A stretch of DNA of 64,000 bases from a virus. Position numbers and translations under genes: made by a program. The stretch's first letter is position 1. Each line of letters opens with the position of its first letter. Location of the stretch: the IMG/VR virus record IMGVR_UViG_3300020060_000010, positions 19,546 to 83,545 of that record. One strand, 5' to 3'. Shown in pieces: positions 29,723 to 36,228 of the stretch. The notes beneath the pieces are model-generated. The model searched no databases. It was not told the origin of the DNA and saw only the letters and a list, made by a program, of their open reading frames with translations.

Positions 29723-29836
29723 TCAGTATCCTCTCACAACAGCAACGATTGCGACAACCATTAGACCGATTGCCAGGATAGGCCAGACGGACATAAAGAG
29801 AACGAACGCTACGTCATCGGGGTCCCACTTAGACAT
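29723..29836 (-). CDS. single-span membrane peptide, 37 aa
   Basis: MSKWDPDDVAF, one hydrophobic segment (VWPILAIGLMVVAIVAVV), short tail. The ATG overlaps the upstream gene by 8 bases. Positive residues are scarce, so orientation is unclear. Confidence 0.7.
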   Translation of the reverse strand: MSKWDPDDVAFVLFMSVWPILAIGLMVVAIVAVVRGY

Positions 29837-30059
29837 TAGACCTCCCGAAGTCCTTCAGGATGACGCGATAATCGTCGGCCACGCTGGCAAACGCAGAGGA
29901 CTTGCCTTGCAGTCTTGAATACTCTTCGGTTGTCCGCGTATCCTCACTCATCCGCAAGCAACTCGCCGCGCGTCGATCGTTTCGCTCTATCTCATCCTCA
30001 ATACGGGAGATAAGGCTCTCAAAGGCAAGCTCAGTTTGAAATGGATTATTCATTTTCAT
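29829..30059 (-). CDS. helical protein, 76 aa
   Basis: Mostly helical with conserved-looking Arg/Asp alternation (SRIEDEIERNDRRAASCLR). Two close ATGs (30059, 30053). Coupled to upstream gene by ATGA. Confidence 0.75.
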   Translation of the reverse strand: MKMNNPFQTELAFESLISRIEDEIERNDRRAASCLRMSEDTRTTEEYSRLQGKSSAFASVADDYRVILKDFGRSNV

Positions 30060-30235
30060 ACTCCCTGTCGTCCCGCATTGTAAAGGTTAGAATGGAATGC
30101 TGCCTTGGCTTCCTCTAGAATCTTCTCTACGTCAAGTTCACGCGTCTGGGCTTTCGCCTTGCGGCTGTAGCGCTTGGCGATGCTGGCAAGCTTTCGGCTC
30201 GCGTCCCGCTTAGTATTCAATCCGTAGTCACTCAT
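30056..30235 (-). CDS. basic helical protein, 59 aa
   Basis: Strongly basic (KRDASRKLASIAKRYSRKAK); may bind nucleic acid by charge. ATG 30235 overlaps the upstream stop. Confidence 0.75.
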   Translation of the reverse strand: MSDYGLNTKRDASRKLASIAKRYSRKAKAQTRELDVEKILEEAKAAFHSNLYNAGRQGV

Positions 30236-30432
30236 GAAACCGTCACCCATTCCAGTGCAGTACGCAGGACATTGTCATAGTCGCCAGACATAGCCTGATC
30301 AGTGAACTCGTCAATCTCTGCCGCGTCGACTCCGGCCCGGCGGAGTGCCTTGGCAACCGATCCGATGATGCCGAACGCGTTACCATCCTGTCCGGTCTGA
30401 ACCTCAATATCGGGGTACTTAACCTCGCTCAT
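30232..30432 (-). CDS. hypothetical protein, 66 aa
   Basis: Contains G-S-V-A-K-A-L-R-R-A-G near the centre, a helix-turn-helix-sized pattern seen in many phage small proteins. ATG 30432 follows the upstream stop by five bases. Confidence 0.72.
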   Translation of the reverse strand: MSEVKYPDIEVQTGQDGNAFGIIGSVAKALRRAGVDAAEIDEFTDQAMSGDYDNVLRTALEWVTVS

Positions 30433-30437
30433 TCTTC

Positions 30438-30683
30438 TCACCACTCCAATTCAACGGTAGGGATATCTTCGGGCTCTGAGTTGTAGATAATCTCACAGAC
30501 GGTTTCAAGGATAGGGTCGTCTCGCTTAATCTCTGCGAGGTTACCGTTTCCCGGCATGATGTAGTCGCGGCTAAAACCATCCTTGCGATCAACTTCCGCC
30601 AGAGTCACGGAAAGGATCTTCTCCGTGTCCGTATCAACCCAGAAGTAAACACTTCCGGTAAACTCTACACTAACTCGCGTCAT
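30438..30683 (-). CDS. hypothetical protein, 81 aa
   Basis: Strand-rich opening (TRVSVEFTGSVYFWVDTDTEK). AGGAGAGAA before ATG 30683. First gene after the promoter at 30721-30749. Confidence 0.78.
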   Translation of the reverse strand: MTRVSVEFTGSVYFWVDTDTEKILSVTLAEVDRKDGFSRDYIMPGNGNLAEIKRDDPILETVCEIIYNSEPEDIPTVELEW

Positions 30684-30720
30684 TTCTCTCCTAGTGGTTA
30701 GTCTTTGCTTTCTAAGTCCT

Positions 30721-30749
30721 AATCTACTCTGGACTTCGCTGTCCGTCAA
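30721..30749 (-). promoter_or_regulatory. promoter, TTGACG-N17-TAGATT
   Basis: Intergenic, leftward into 30438-30683. Confidence 0.85.
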
Positions 30750-30770
30750 GGTGCTATCTCAGGATGTGGA

Positions 30771-31040
30771 CTACTGCCCCTGTCCGCCCGAAAACTCATT
30801 GTCACTGTATCCGGAACGGTTAACGATCGGATAGAAACCACGGTCCTTAGCTTTAATCTCTGCCCGCGCATCTTCGATCTTATCACGCTGTTCAGTAACT
30901 ATCGCGTCAAGTTTCTCATTCTCCGCGCGGAGACGTTCAATCTCAGCATAGGCCTGTTGCACCACGTTCCGCTGACCACGAGTCAAATTATCACCGTGGT
31001 TCACTATGATGGCAAGGTTGGTCAGTAGAATGTCACTCAT
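30771..31040 (-). CDS. coiled-coil protein, 89 aa
   Basis: Residues 28-70 form a continuous coiled coil (AEIERLRAENEKLDAIV). ATGA with the upstream gene. Confidence 0.78.
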   Translation of the reverse strand: MSDILLTNLAIIVNHGDNLTRGQRNVVQQAYAEIERLRAENEKLDAIVTEQRDKIEDARAEIKAKDRGFYPIVNRSGYSDNEFSGGQGQ

Positions 31041-31216
31041 CGTTCACCGCTCCAGTCATGCGGCTTGAATCCACCTGTAACCAACCAGGCATCGATCGCA
31101 TCAAACTTCTCCGCAAACTCTTCTAGCAACTCTCCCGCATCGTCATCTAGAAACGCATTATTGAGTACGCGGTCGGTCAATGATCGCAGGCTGGCAAGGG
31201 TCTGATCGGGGTCCAT
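31037..31216 (-). CDS. acidic helical protein, 59 aa
   Basis: LDDDAGELLEEFAEKFDAIDAW is the core helix (residues 23-44, quoted as DDDAGELLEEFAEKF). Stops in ATGA overlap with the coiled-coil gene. First gene after the promoter at 31255-31283. Confidence 0.75.
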   Translation of the reverse strand: MDPDQTLASLRSLTDRVLNNAFLDDDAGELLEEFAEKFDAIDAWLVTGGFKPHDWSGER

Positions 31217-31254
31217 TTCGTTTCTCTCTTCTCTCGTTTGTTGGTCTTGGTAGT

Positions 31255-31283
31255 AACTTAGCTCAGATTCCTAGCGATGTCAA
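31255..31283 (-). promoter_or_regulatory. promoter, TTGACA-N17-TAAGTT
   Basis: Perfect -35 inside the last codons of the SprT-like gene. Confidence 0.83.
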
Positions 31284-31739
31284 TAGCTCGGAGGCACGTT
31301 TCCAGTCCGGGTTCACGTGCCAGTCGATCACCGCGTTTGGCTTGCAGGCAGTACAGACGTAGCCACCGGAGACAGGCGCACGGTGCTTACCGTAGCGGTG
31401 TCCGTTGAGACAGACGCCGATGTACTTCGCGTCAGGGGTGGTGAGGTTATGGGTCCGCTTGCCATCCCCACCTAGCTCCAAGCACTTAGCGCGCCACAGG
31501 GGGCCGTGTGAGTCGTTGGGTATGATGCCGTGGCTTGCCTCATGCAGGCCGATCAGGTGGAAGTCTTCCAGGCTGTTCAGGGCCGCAATCGGAGCAGACA
31601 GTCTGATCAGTCGCTTGCCAGCGTAGCAGACGCCAGCTTGACGGACAGAGTTGCTCCAAGTCCATCGATAGCTGGGGAGGTAACCTCGCAGCAAGCTTGT
31701 GAATTCGCGGGAGAAATGTTTGAAGTCGTTTGCATCCAT
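31263..31739 (-). CDS. SprT-like zinc metalloprotease, 158 aa
   Basis: Zincin motif H66-E-A-S-H70 with a third ligand candidate H78 (SHGPLW), preceded by a strand (IRLSAPI) as in SprT/Spartan proteins. A C-terminal zinc ribbon uses C110, H114, C129 and C132. The family includes proteases that clear DNA-protein crosslinks; a phage role in DNA metabolism or capsid work is open. Length is typical. Confidence 0.88.
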   Translation of the reverse strand: MDANDFKHFSREFTSLLRGYLPSYRWTWSNSVRQAGVCYAGKRLIRLSAPIAALNSLEDFHLIGLHEASHGIIPNDSHGPLWRAKCLELGGDGKRTHNLTTPDAKYIGVCLNGHRYGKHRAPVSGGYVCTACKPNAVIDWHVNPDWKRASELLTSLGI

Positions 31740-31750
31740 TGTCTTGCCTC

Positions 31751-31951
31751 TCAGTAAACGAAACCGTCAACTTTGCGCAGCTTTGTACGGACTTCCTCCG
31801 CCCGTACGTGACTCTGCCAGTATTCACCATACTTAGCCTTGGCGTACTGATTGGCAACCTGCTCATTGGCGAATACTAGCACTTCTCCCCATCCTGAGCA
31901 AGCCCATTCATCACAGTCGCATGGATCGGACACAAGCCATACCGTGTCCAT
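31751..31951 (-). CDS. hypothetical protein, 66 aa
   Basis: N-terminal C-D-C-D-E-W-A-C motif suggests metal binding, followed by helix and strands (VRTKLRKVDGFVY). The ATG shares its A with the upstream TAA. Confidence 0.75.
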   Translation of the reverse strand: MDTVWLVSDPCDCDEWACSGWGEVLVFANEQVANQYAKAKYGEYWQSHVRAEEVRTKLRKVDGFVY

Positions 31952-32010
31952 TAGTCGGCATCCGAGAGACGCTCTACGAACTCTTCTGAGTCAGTTACCG
32001 TGATAAGCAT
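31951..32010 (-). CDS. possible 19-aa peptide
   Basis: An acidic 19-codon frame wedged between two genes: it starts one base after the upstream TGA and ends in TAATG with the next gene. The tight fit suggests translation by reinitiation. Confidence 0.5.
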   Translation of the reverse strand: MLITVTDSEEFVERLSDAD

Positions 32011-32011
32011 G

Positions 32012-32383
32012 TCAGACCTTAGCCGCAAACCAGGTAGTGCTAGCCTCCGAGCGACGGAAGCGGGACCGCGCGCGCTCAGGATGGCCACCAAACTTAGCGG
32101 CGAACTCAGACCACGGTGCAGTCGGGAAGTGAGCCTTAAACGTATGCTCTGCCTGTCCCTTGCCATACACGTCAGACTGATCAAGGCGACGCTTGATAGA
32201 GGACTCAGGATTGAACTTGCGGGACCGGTCGCTAGCGAACTTAGCAAGCGAGCCGACAGTAACGTGGTACTCTCCGCCGGAGTAGGTAGCGACTACATCG
32301 CTATTGTGAATCGCGTCAAGCATCGTCGGGTACGAAACTCCGGCCAGCTTGGCGGACTTGATACCGTTGAAAGTGTGCGTCAT
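32012..32383 (-). CDS. putative DNA-binding protein, 123 aa
   Basis: Residues 9-30 (KSAKLAGVSYPTMLDAIHN) fit a winged helix-turn-helix or excisionase-type recognition unit, followed by a strand (YHVTVGSLAKFA). The remainder is basic and Arg-rich (RRLDQ; PERARSRFRRSE). AAAGGAGAAACC before the ATG. Confidence 0.7.
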   Translation of the reverse strand: MTHTFNGIKSAKLAGVSYPTMLDAIHNSDVVATYSGGEYHVTVGSLAKFASDRSRKFNPESSIKRRLDQSDVYGKGQAEHTFKAHFPTAPWSEFAAKFGGHPERARSRFRRSEASTTWFAAKV

Positions 32384-32432
32384 GATGGTTTCTCCTTTTG
32401 GTCTGGTCAGTCTCTCTGACCTTGTGATGGTT

Positions 32433-32462
32433 AATCTACCTGGGTCTGATCTAGCGTGTCAA
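32433..32462 (-). promoter_or_regulatory. promoter, TTGACA-N18-TAGATT
   Basis: Reads into the putative DNA-binding gene. A GGTCAG-N5-CTGACC palindrome (32405-32421) lies in the leader and could be an operator. Confidence 0.83.
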
Positions 32463-32471
32463 CCTAGCGTC

Positions 32472-32639
32472 TCAAGAGATGAGACTGCGAATTCGTTTAT
32501 TGTTGACAGGCGCGGACTTGTAATACGATTGGCCAACACTTCGCTTTGCATAATACCTGACCGTACGAACCGCAACATTAAACCGCTCCGCCAATTGGGT
32601 CGCAGTTTGATATGACTGTCGATCAGAACTGTGAAACAT
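32472..32639 (-). CDS. small helix-turn-helix protein, 55 aa
   Basis: TATQLAERFNVAVRTVRYYAKRS (residues 13-35, quoted as TATQLAERFNVAV and RTVRYYAKRS) is a convincing helix-turn-helix; the tail is basic. It overlaps the preceding 27-codon frame by 17 bases. The two together look like one HTH protein split by a frame change. Confidence 0.65.
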   Translation of the reverse strand: MFHSSDRQSYQTATQLAERFNVAVRTVRYYAKRSVGQSYYKSAPVNNKRIRSLIS

Positions 32640-32706
32640 AATACCTGTTATGACGATAGTTATCTTTGATGTACCAAATGTCTGCGGCGCTAAGTTGACT
32701 GCTCAT
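32623..32706 (-). CDS. 27-aa frame, possible N-terminal part of the HTH protein
   Basis: MSSQLSAADIWYIKDNYRHN resembles the first helix of small phage HTH proteins (D-I-x-Y-I-K-D-N-Y). The ATG lies six bases past the -10 of a strong promoter, so the message would be leaderless. Confidence 0.5.
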   Translation of the reverse strand: MSSQLSAADIWYIKDNYRHNRYYVSQF

Positions 32707-32712
32707 AACCAG

Positions 32713-32741
32713 ACTCTATCTGTCTGTTGGAAGGATGTCAA
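32713..32741 (-). promoter_or_regulatory. promoter, TTGACA-N17-TAGAGT, leaderless start
   Basis: The expected start site coincides with ATG 32706 of the 27-codon frame. Confidence 0.82.
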
Positions 32742-32748
32742 GGGAGTC

Positions 32749-32958
32749 TCACATGCTGGACAAGTGAGCCTTGCAGGTCCGGGGATGAGTCTGGCAGACG
32801 CAACGGAACGTAGTATCGTACGGTAGCTTAGCCTTGCGCTCTATGTCGCGCTGAGAGGCAACCTCGCGTCTCTCAGCTTCCGCTTTCAGGATGTAGGCAG
32901 GCTTAAGACTGACGTAGCCACCCATGGCGGTCCCGACTCTGCCTTTACCTTTACTCAT
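32749..32958 (-). CDS. small basic protein, 69 aa
   Basis: Starts MSKGKGRVGTAMGGYV; a helical middle (AEAERREVASQRDIERK) and a C-V-C-Q-T-H-P-R-T-C-K-A-H end that may bind zinc. AAGGTAAACGTC before ATG 32958. First minus-strand gene left of the divergence point at 33 kb; a candidate regulator. Confidence 0.72.
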   Translation of the reverse strand: MSKGKGRVGTAMGGYVSLKPAYILKAEAERREVASQRDIERKAKLPYDTTFRCVCQTHPRTCKAHLSSM

Positions 32959-33009
32959 GACGTTTACCTTGATAGACTGTACTGTTGATTCAATTTTACA
33001 GCACGGCAC

Positions 33010-33078
33010 AAGTCGAGTCCAGAGAATGAGTTGTCAGATTCCTACAAAAATACGTCAGAAAGTTTGTAGGTAAAATCA
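33010..33078. other. divergent intergenic region, minus-strand side
   Basis: Carries an 8-bp inverted repeat CCTACAAA/TTTGTAGG (33041-33070) between the minus-strand unit starting near 32958 and the strong plus-strand promoter at 33079-33108. On the minus strand, TGGACT-N17-TAAAAT near 32985-33015 is a possible promoter for the 69-aa gene. Confidence 0.45.
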
Positions 33079-33108
33079 TTGACAAAGATTTGCCCAGTAT
33101 TTTATAAT
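33079..33108 (+). promoter_or_regulatory. consensus promoter, TTGACA-N18-TATAAT
   Basis: The only fully consensus sigma-70-type promoter in the window. It opens the rightward gene block at the divergence point. Confidence 0.9.
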
Positions 33109-33395
33109 TGAATCTTAGTACTTAAATAATTACTTCGTACTCTCTCATAACTCATACATTTCTCGTTCCTCGAAATGCATAAGTTATTCAAGAATACTCA
33201 GTAATTATGAAAGAAATTTTGAAATTCATTTCGGAAAACAACAAACGAAAAAAACTAACTTAGCGGGAAAGAATTCCAGTAGTCCGAAGGACAGTTCTCT
33301 TCCGGCATACCGAAGGTAACTATCTCCGTTCCGCTTCGCTCCACTACGATAGTTGTGCTGCAACCACTCAATTTTTAAAATTGGTACAATGGACT
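33109..33395 (+). other. AT-rich, hairpin-rich leader of HNH gene
   Basis: About 290 bases with several short hairpins (CATTTC/GAAATG; GTCC-GAA-GGAC; AACTATC/GATAGTT at 33320-33355). An 18-codon Lys-rich frame starts at 33207 without a ribosome-binding site. TACAAT (33385-33390) lies five bases before the HNH ATG. Confidence 0.5.
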
Positions 33396-33758
33396 ATGAC
33401 AAAGAGACGTAGAACAAGAATTTCCTACAGAGCTAAGTACCGTAGGTACTTGAAGAGTAAAGCATGGTCTGATAAACGAAATCAGTATTGGAATTCTTCA
33501 TCAACTCGAAAAACTTGTTTGTTCTGCGGAAAGAGAAGAACTCAAGCTAAGTTAGATTTACACCACCTTGATTACTCACATGTTTATAACGAACGTCTGA
33601 AAGATTTGATTCCGCTCTGTTCTATCCTTGACAGGACAGGAAACGGATGTGGAGCACACAAGACAGTAACTCTAGCTTGGTCAAGAGAGAAACGTCTACC
33701 TGTTAAAGATAGACGCACTCTCAGACAACTAACCTTTGACTTGATCCCGCTTAGATAG
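33396..33758 (+). CDS. HNH endonuclease, 120 aa
   Basis: C-L-F-C-G-K then LDLHHLDY, L-I-P-L-C and C-G-A-H give the Cys-containing HNH fold. A very basic N-terminus (TKRRRTRISYRAKYRR). No ribosome-binding site, but a -10-like TACAAT just before the ATG suggests a leaderless message. Probably a homing or packaging-associated nuclease; not adjacent to terminase, so homing is likelier. Confidence 0.85.
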   Translation: MTKRRRTRISYRAKYRRYLKSKAWSDKRNQYWNSSSTRKTCLFCGKRRTQAKLDLHHLDYSHVYNERLKDLIPLCSILDRTGNGCGAHKTVTLAWSREKRLPVKDRRTLRQLTFDLIPLR

Positions 33759-33782
33759 AGTTCACGAACGAAAGAACTGGCA

Positions 33783-34025
33783 TCAGAGCCAAAACGATTC
33801 GTATTCATACAGCCACGAACTGATCAGTGCTTCCGCATCATCCGGATCAATGGTATCCGGGTCAAGATCGACCGTGCGAAGAATGTCGTTTGACAGGATG
33901 TCTCCGGCCCATTCTCCAGAGAGAGGATCGGATCGGTAGTCGTGACTCTTGGCGTAGGACACCGCATGCTCTTGCACCTTGGCGTCTGCCAGTCCGTACT
34001 CAAAGCCGCTCATCTGCTTACTCAC
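33783..34025 (-). CDS. hypothetical protein, 80 aa, GTG start
   Basis: AAGGGAGACAAC precedes GTG 34025. Acidic (DLDPDTIDPDDAEALISS). Convergent with the HNH gene, with a short AGTTC/GAACT hairpin between them. Confidence 0.75.
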   Translation of the reverse strand: MSKQMSGFEYGLADAKVQEHAVSYAKSHDYRSDPLSGEWAGDILSNDILRTVDLDPDTIDPDDAEALISSWLYEYESFWL

Positions 34026-34070
34026 GTTGTCTCCCTTGTTCTCTTCCCGCGCCTTGCGGGTGATGGGTGA

Positions 34071-34099
34071 AACGTATCCTGTCTGCTGACCAGAGTCAA
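34071..34099 (-). promoter_or_regulatory. promoter, TTGACT-N17-TACGTT
   Basis: Serves the 80-aa gene at 33783-34025. Confidence 0.82.
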
Positions 34100-34136
34100 A
34101 CACCTGTCTCAAGATGTAAGATGACCCCGGCAGGGC

Positions 34137-34165
34137 TTGACAGATCCGGAACGAGAGAGTAGATT
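34137..34165 (+). promoter_or_regulatory. promoter, TTGACA-N17-TAGATT
   Basis: Divergent from 34071-34099 and first of the cassette promoters. No ORF with a ribosome-binding site follows before the next promoter; about 120 bases may be an untranslated RNA. Confidence 0.82.
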
Positions 34166-34284
34166 TCTGTCTATCGGGTCAAGCGAAACCGTAGGGATTG
34201 CCTCACTAGCTCAGCAGTCAGGACTAGGGTTGAGTCTCTGAGAGTAGCGCCATAGTTACTCCGGAGATACCCGTAAGTGTCGGC

Positions 34285-34313
34285 TTGACAGTAGGAAAGC
34301 AAGATGATAGCGT
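34285..34313 (+). promoter_or_regulatory. promoter, TTGACA-N17-TAGCGT
   Basis: Leads to a 12-codon frame at 34362. Confidence 0.78.
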
Positions 34314-34361
34314 GAGACCAGAACGAACGGCCACTGTGCCACTAGTAAGGTGGTGATTATC

Positions 34362-34400
34362 ATGACTGGGCCAGAGAAAGACTGGCACCCGAAAGCTTGA
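34362..34400 (+). CDS. possible 12-aa peptide
   Basis: MTGPEKDWHPKA with AAGGTGGTGATTATC upstream, in the same position relative to a promoter as the other cassette genes. Too short to call firmly. Confidence 0.3.
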   Translation: MTGPEKDWHPKA

Positions 34401-34425
34401 CAACAGAATAGCTTGGCGGAACAAT
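34397..34425 (+). promoter_or_regulatory. possible promoter, TTGACA-N17-AACAAT
   Basis: Good -35, poor -10. It would transcribe the structured leader at 34447-34597. Confidence 0.45.
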
Positions 34426-34446
34426 CCTGAATAAATAGGATACTCC

Positions 34447-34597
34447 CCAAGTCAGTCCGATATAACCAGCCGGACTATAAATGGACTTGGTTGGGTTGCA
34501 TAGCCCAATAGTATGCCGTACTGGAAATCATCCGAAAACAGAATCCCGGTGTGATCTCAGGAAACCGTCTCTACAAGCCGTAAACCGCAAGAGACGG
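34447..34597 (+). ncRNA. structured leader RNA upstream of 70-aa gene
   Basis: Three hairpins in order: CCAAGTC-AGTCCG / CGGACT ... GACTTGG (34447-34490), TTGGG/CCCAA (34491-34508), and CCGTCTC/GAGACGG (34565-34597). No convincing ORF fits in this stretch. Confidence 0.5.
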
Positions 34598-34629
34598 ACC
34601 CACCTAAACTTCTATGAGAGAGGCAGACC

Positions 34630-34842
34630 ATGGCCAAAGGCAAGACAAGCTCAGCACCAAAGGCGAAGTTTTACGTCCTAGTCGGCCACAACGGCACTGT
34701 GCTGCCCTTGACGGCGCTTTGTGTAGCTCACCTGACCAAAACGAATTACCTGCCGCTACAGCGCCGTTTTGACCTCTCCCAATGGGCGCAGGTCAGCGAG
34801 GGAACCTGTATCATCTGTCCGGATGACGAGACTGGGGTTTGA
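34630..34842 (+). CDS. hypothetical protein, 70 aa
   Basis: GAGAGGCAGACC before the ATG. Basic start (AKGKTSSAPKAK), strand FYVLVGHNGTVLPL, and a C-I-I-C pair near the end; possibly metal-binding together with the earlier cysteine. The tail overlaps the next promoter. Confidence 0.75.
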   Translation: MAKGKTSSAPKAKFYVLVGHNGTVLPLTALCVAHLTKTNYLPLQRRFDLSQWAQVSEGTCIICPDDETGV

Positions 34843-34868
34843 CAGTCTGCCCGGTCTGTGATTAGATA
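34839..34868 (+). promoter_or_regulatory. promoter, TTGACA-N18-TAGATA
   Basis: Overlaps the stop codon of the 70-aa gene; drives 34897-35366. Confidence 0.8.
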
Positions 34869-34896
34869 CAGCTATCAACTACTGAAAGGTAAGACA

Positions 34897-35175
34897 ATGG
34901 CTACCAAGGCAGACCGGGATGAGGCTATCCGCAAGTTGCAAGAAATGGCTCCGAGATTGGGAAAGGCTATCAATACGGTGATGGCGCTTGATCAGACCGC
35001 GACCCATGAGGAACTGGTCGCTAAGCTTGACGCTATGAAGCCAGGAAGTAAGGTATTCGGCGCGCGGGACGAGTACACCAAAAGCCGCGTCCGTTGGACC
35101 TCCGGCATTTGGGGTGACAGGCTAACGTCTGACGAAGTTGTCTTTCGTTGCGGCACCGGTCTGGCAGATCAGTAA
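34897..35175 (+). CDS. hypothetical protein, 92 aa
   Basis: AAAGGTAAGACA before ATG 34897, the cassette-type leader. N-terminal helical half (DRDEAIRKLQEMAPRLG), C-terminal strand-rich half with basic residues. No family. Confidence 0.8.
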   Translation: MATKADRDEAIRKLQEMAPRLGKAINTVMALDQTATHEELVAKLDAMKPGSKVFGARDEYTKSRVRWTSGIWGDRLTSDEVVFRCGTGLADQ

Positions 35176-35366
35176 TGATCGGCCAGCGGCTCGTGATCGA
35201 CCCGGTAGAGTGTGAGTGTACCGACTGTATCCTAGGCGATTCCGTGCCCGCTGACAGGCTCACAGAGCGTCGCAAGGATCGTGTGGCGCAGGATGATCCG
35301 GGTGTGATTGATCGTACCGGCTACAGTGAGCGAGACTGGGACCAAATCTTGCTGACCAGTATGTGA
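35175..35366 (+). CDS. hypothetical protein with C-E-C-T-D-C motif, 63 aa
   Basis: Three closely spaced cysteines at about 13-18 may bind zinc; the rest is acidic and helical. TAATG overlap with the 92-aa gene makes a two-gene cassette. Confidence 0.78.
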   Translation: MIGQRLVIDPVECECTDCILGDSVPADRLTERRKDRVAQDDPGVIDRTGYSERDWDQILLTSM

Positions 35367-35374
35367 GACGGGGC

Positions 35375-35403
35375 TTGACTTGCCCAGTCGGCAGGCGTAG
35401 AGT
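35375..35403 (+). promoter_or_regulatory. promoter, TTGACT-N17-TAGAGT
   Basis: Precedes a 170-base structured leader and the 40-aa membrane peptide. Confidence 0.82.
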
Positions 35404-35409
35404 AAAACT

Positions 35410-35545
35410 TAATAGAACAGCAGGGAAGCCGAGAGGCAGAGTAGGTCCAGGGTCAGGCCGTAAAGCGTCGGGCGGACAGAAAACTCTCGGTAGTTTCAAT
35501 TCTCGATAGCGCGACATAGAGAAATGTCTCTATCGGGAGTTGTGA
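35410..35545 (+). ncRNA. structured leader RNA with alternative pairings
   Basis: Long-range stem CCGAGAG (35429-35435) with CTCTCGG (35484-35490). The latter overlaps AACTC (35482-35486), which can instead pair with GAGTT (35537-35541). A separate hairpin ATAGAGA/TCTCTAT lies at 35516-35533. Mutually exclusive stems before a ribosome-binding site are what a switch would need; this is inference. Confidence 0.5.
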
Positions 35546-35576
35546 TTCAAAACCCTAACGAGAGATAGGCGAGACA

Positions 35577-35699
35577 ATGAAGGTTCGCGCGTTGATCGTA
35601 ATCTTTTGTTCTATTGCAGCACTTATCGGCTTTCTACTGCCGCCGGACCCTTGGCAAGCAATTGCGGATGCCATTCGATCTTACTACACTTATAACTAA
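35577..35699 (+). CDS. membrane peptide, 40 aa
   Basis: MKVRALIVIFCSIAALIGFLL is a basic start plus hydrophobic segment (positions 1-21), followed by a short polar tail. TAGGCGAGACA precedes the ATG. Confidence 0.75.
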   Translation: MKVRALIVIFCSIAALIGFLLPPDPWQAIADAIRSYYTYN

Positions 35700-35719
35700 G
35701 AAAACGAGAGGAAATCGAC

Positions 35720-35965
35720 GTGCTGACCGAATACTACCAACTGACAATCGACAGAGACAATCATCCCCGCGTCACTGAGACGTTTCCGAGCGCGCGGGAG
35801 GCGTGGACGTTTGTACTGTCTCAGTATCCTACCCTCACCACATTCTCTGCCGGACTGGCAACTGGCCTACGGATGGCCGACTACCCGACGCGCGTAGAGT
35901 TTGACCTTGACTACAGCGGAGGATACATCACCGCGTCAGTGGAGCGTGTTGTCCCTGTCTCATGA
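35720..35965 (+). CDS. hypothetical protein, 81 aa, GTG start
   Basis: GAGAGGAAATCGAC before GTG 35720. Strand and helix mix (YYQLTIDRDNHPRVTETF; REAWTFVLSQY), resembling small proteins with a conserved S-A-x-E-A-W helix. Follows the 40-aa gene in one cassette. Confidence 0.78.
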   Translation: MLTEYYQLTIDRDNHPRVTETFPSAREAWTFVLSQYPTLTTFSAGLATGLRMADYPTRVEFDLDYSGGYITASVERVVPVS

Positions 35966-35976
35966 TGCGGACAGGC

Positions 35977-36005
35977 TTGACACCGGACTGACGCGGGTAT
36001 AGATT
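35977..36005 (+). promoter_or_regulatory. promoter, TTGACA-N17-TAGATT
   Basis: Ten bases past the stop of the 81-aa gene; drives 36038-36375. Confidence 0.85.
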
Positions 36006-36037
36006 AGTTCTTACAAGCCAAACGAAAGGGCAAGACA

Positions 36038-36223
36038 ATGGGAAAGTCAAAGCGAGACCTTGACCAGGACTGGCGAAACTACGGTCCGAACGAAGGCTAC
36101 GCGCAAGCGATGGCGGACCTGAGAAAGTCTGGCGCGGCAGGGTTTCATATCCCGACCCCGAATCGTGAACGCCAGAGAGGGCAGGCTACACGCCGCGCCA
36201 TCCGTGACCAGTGGGAAGGGTAG
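36038..36223 (+). CDS. basic protein, 61 aa
   Basis: AAAGGGCAAGACA before the ATG. Lys/Arg-rich ends (GKSKRDLDQDW; RERQRGQATRRAIRDQ). No family. Confidence 0.75.
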   Translation: MGKSKRDLDQDWRNYGPNEGYAQAMADLRKSGAAGFHIPTPNRERQRGQATRRAIRDQWEG

Positions 36224-36228
36224 GGACC

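Noticed and set aside
34172-34285. tRNA suggested by TAGCTCAGCAG (D-arm-like)
   Set aside because: No T-arm (GTTCRA) or acceptor pairing within tRNA distance.
34481-34681. Plus-strand ORF of 66 codons
   Set aside because: No ribosome-binding site, biased basic composition, and it runs through strong hairpins into the start of the well-supported 70-aa gene.
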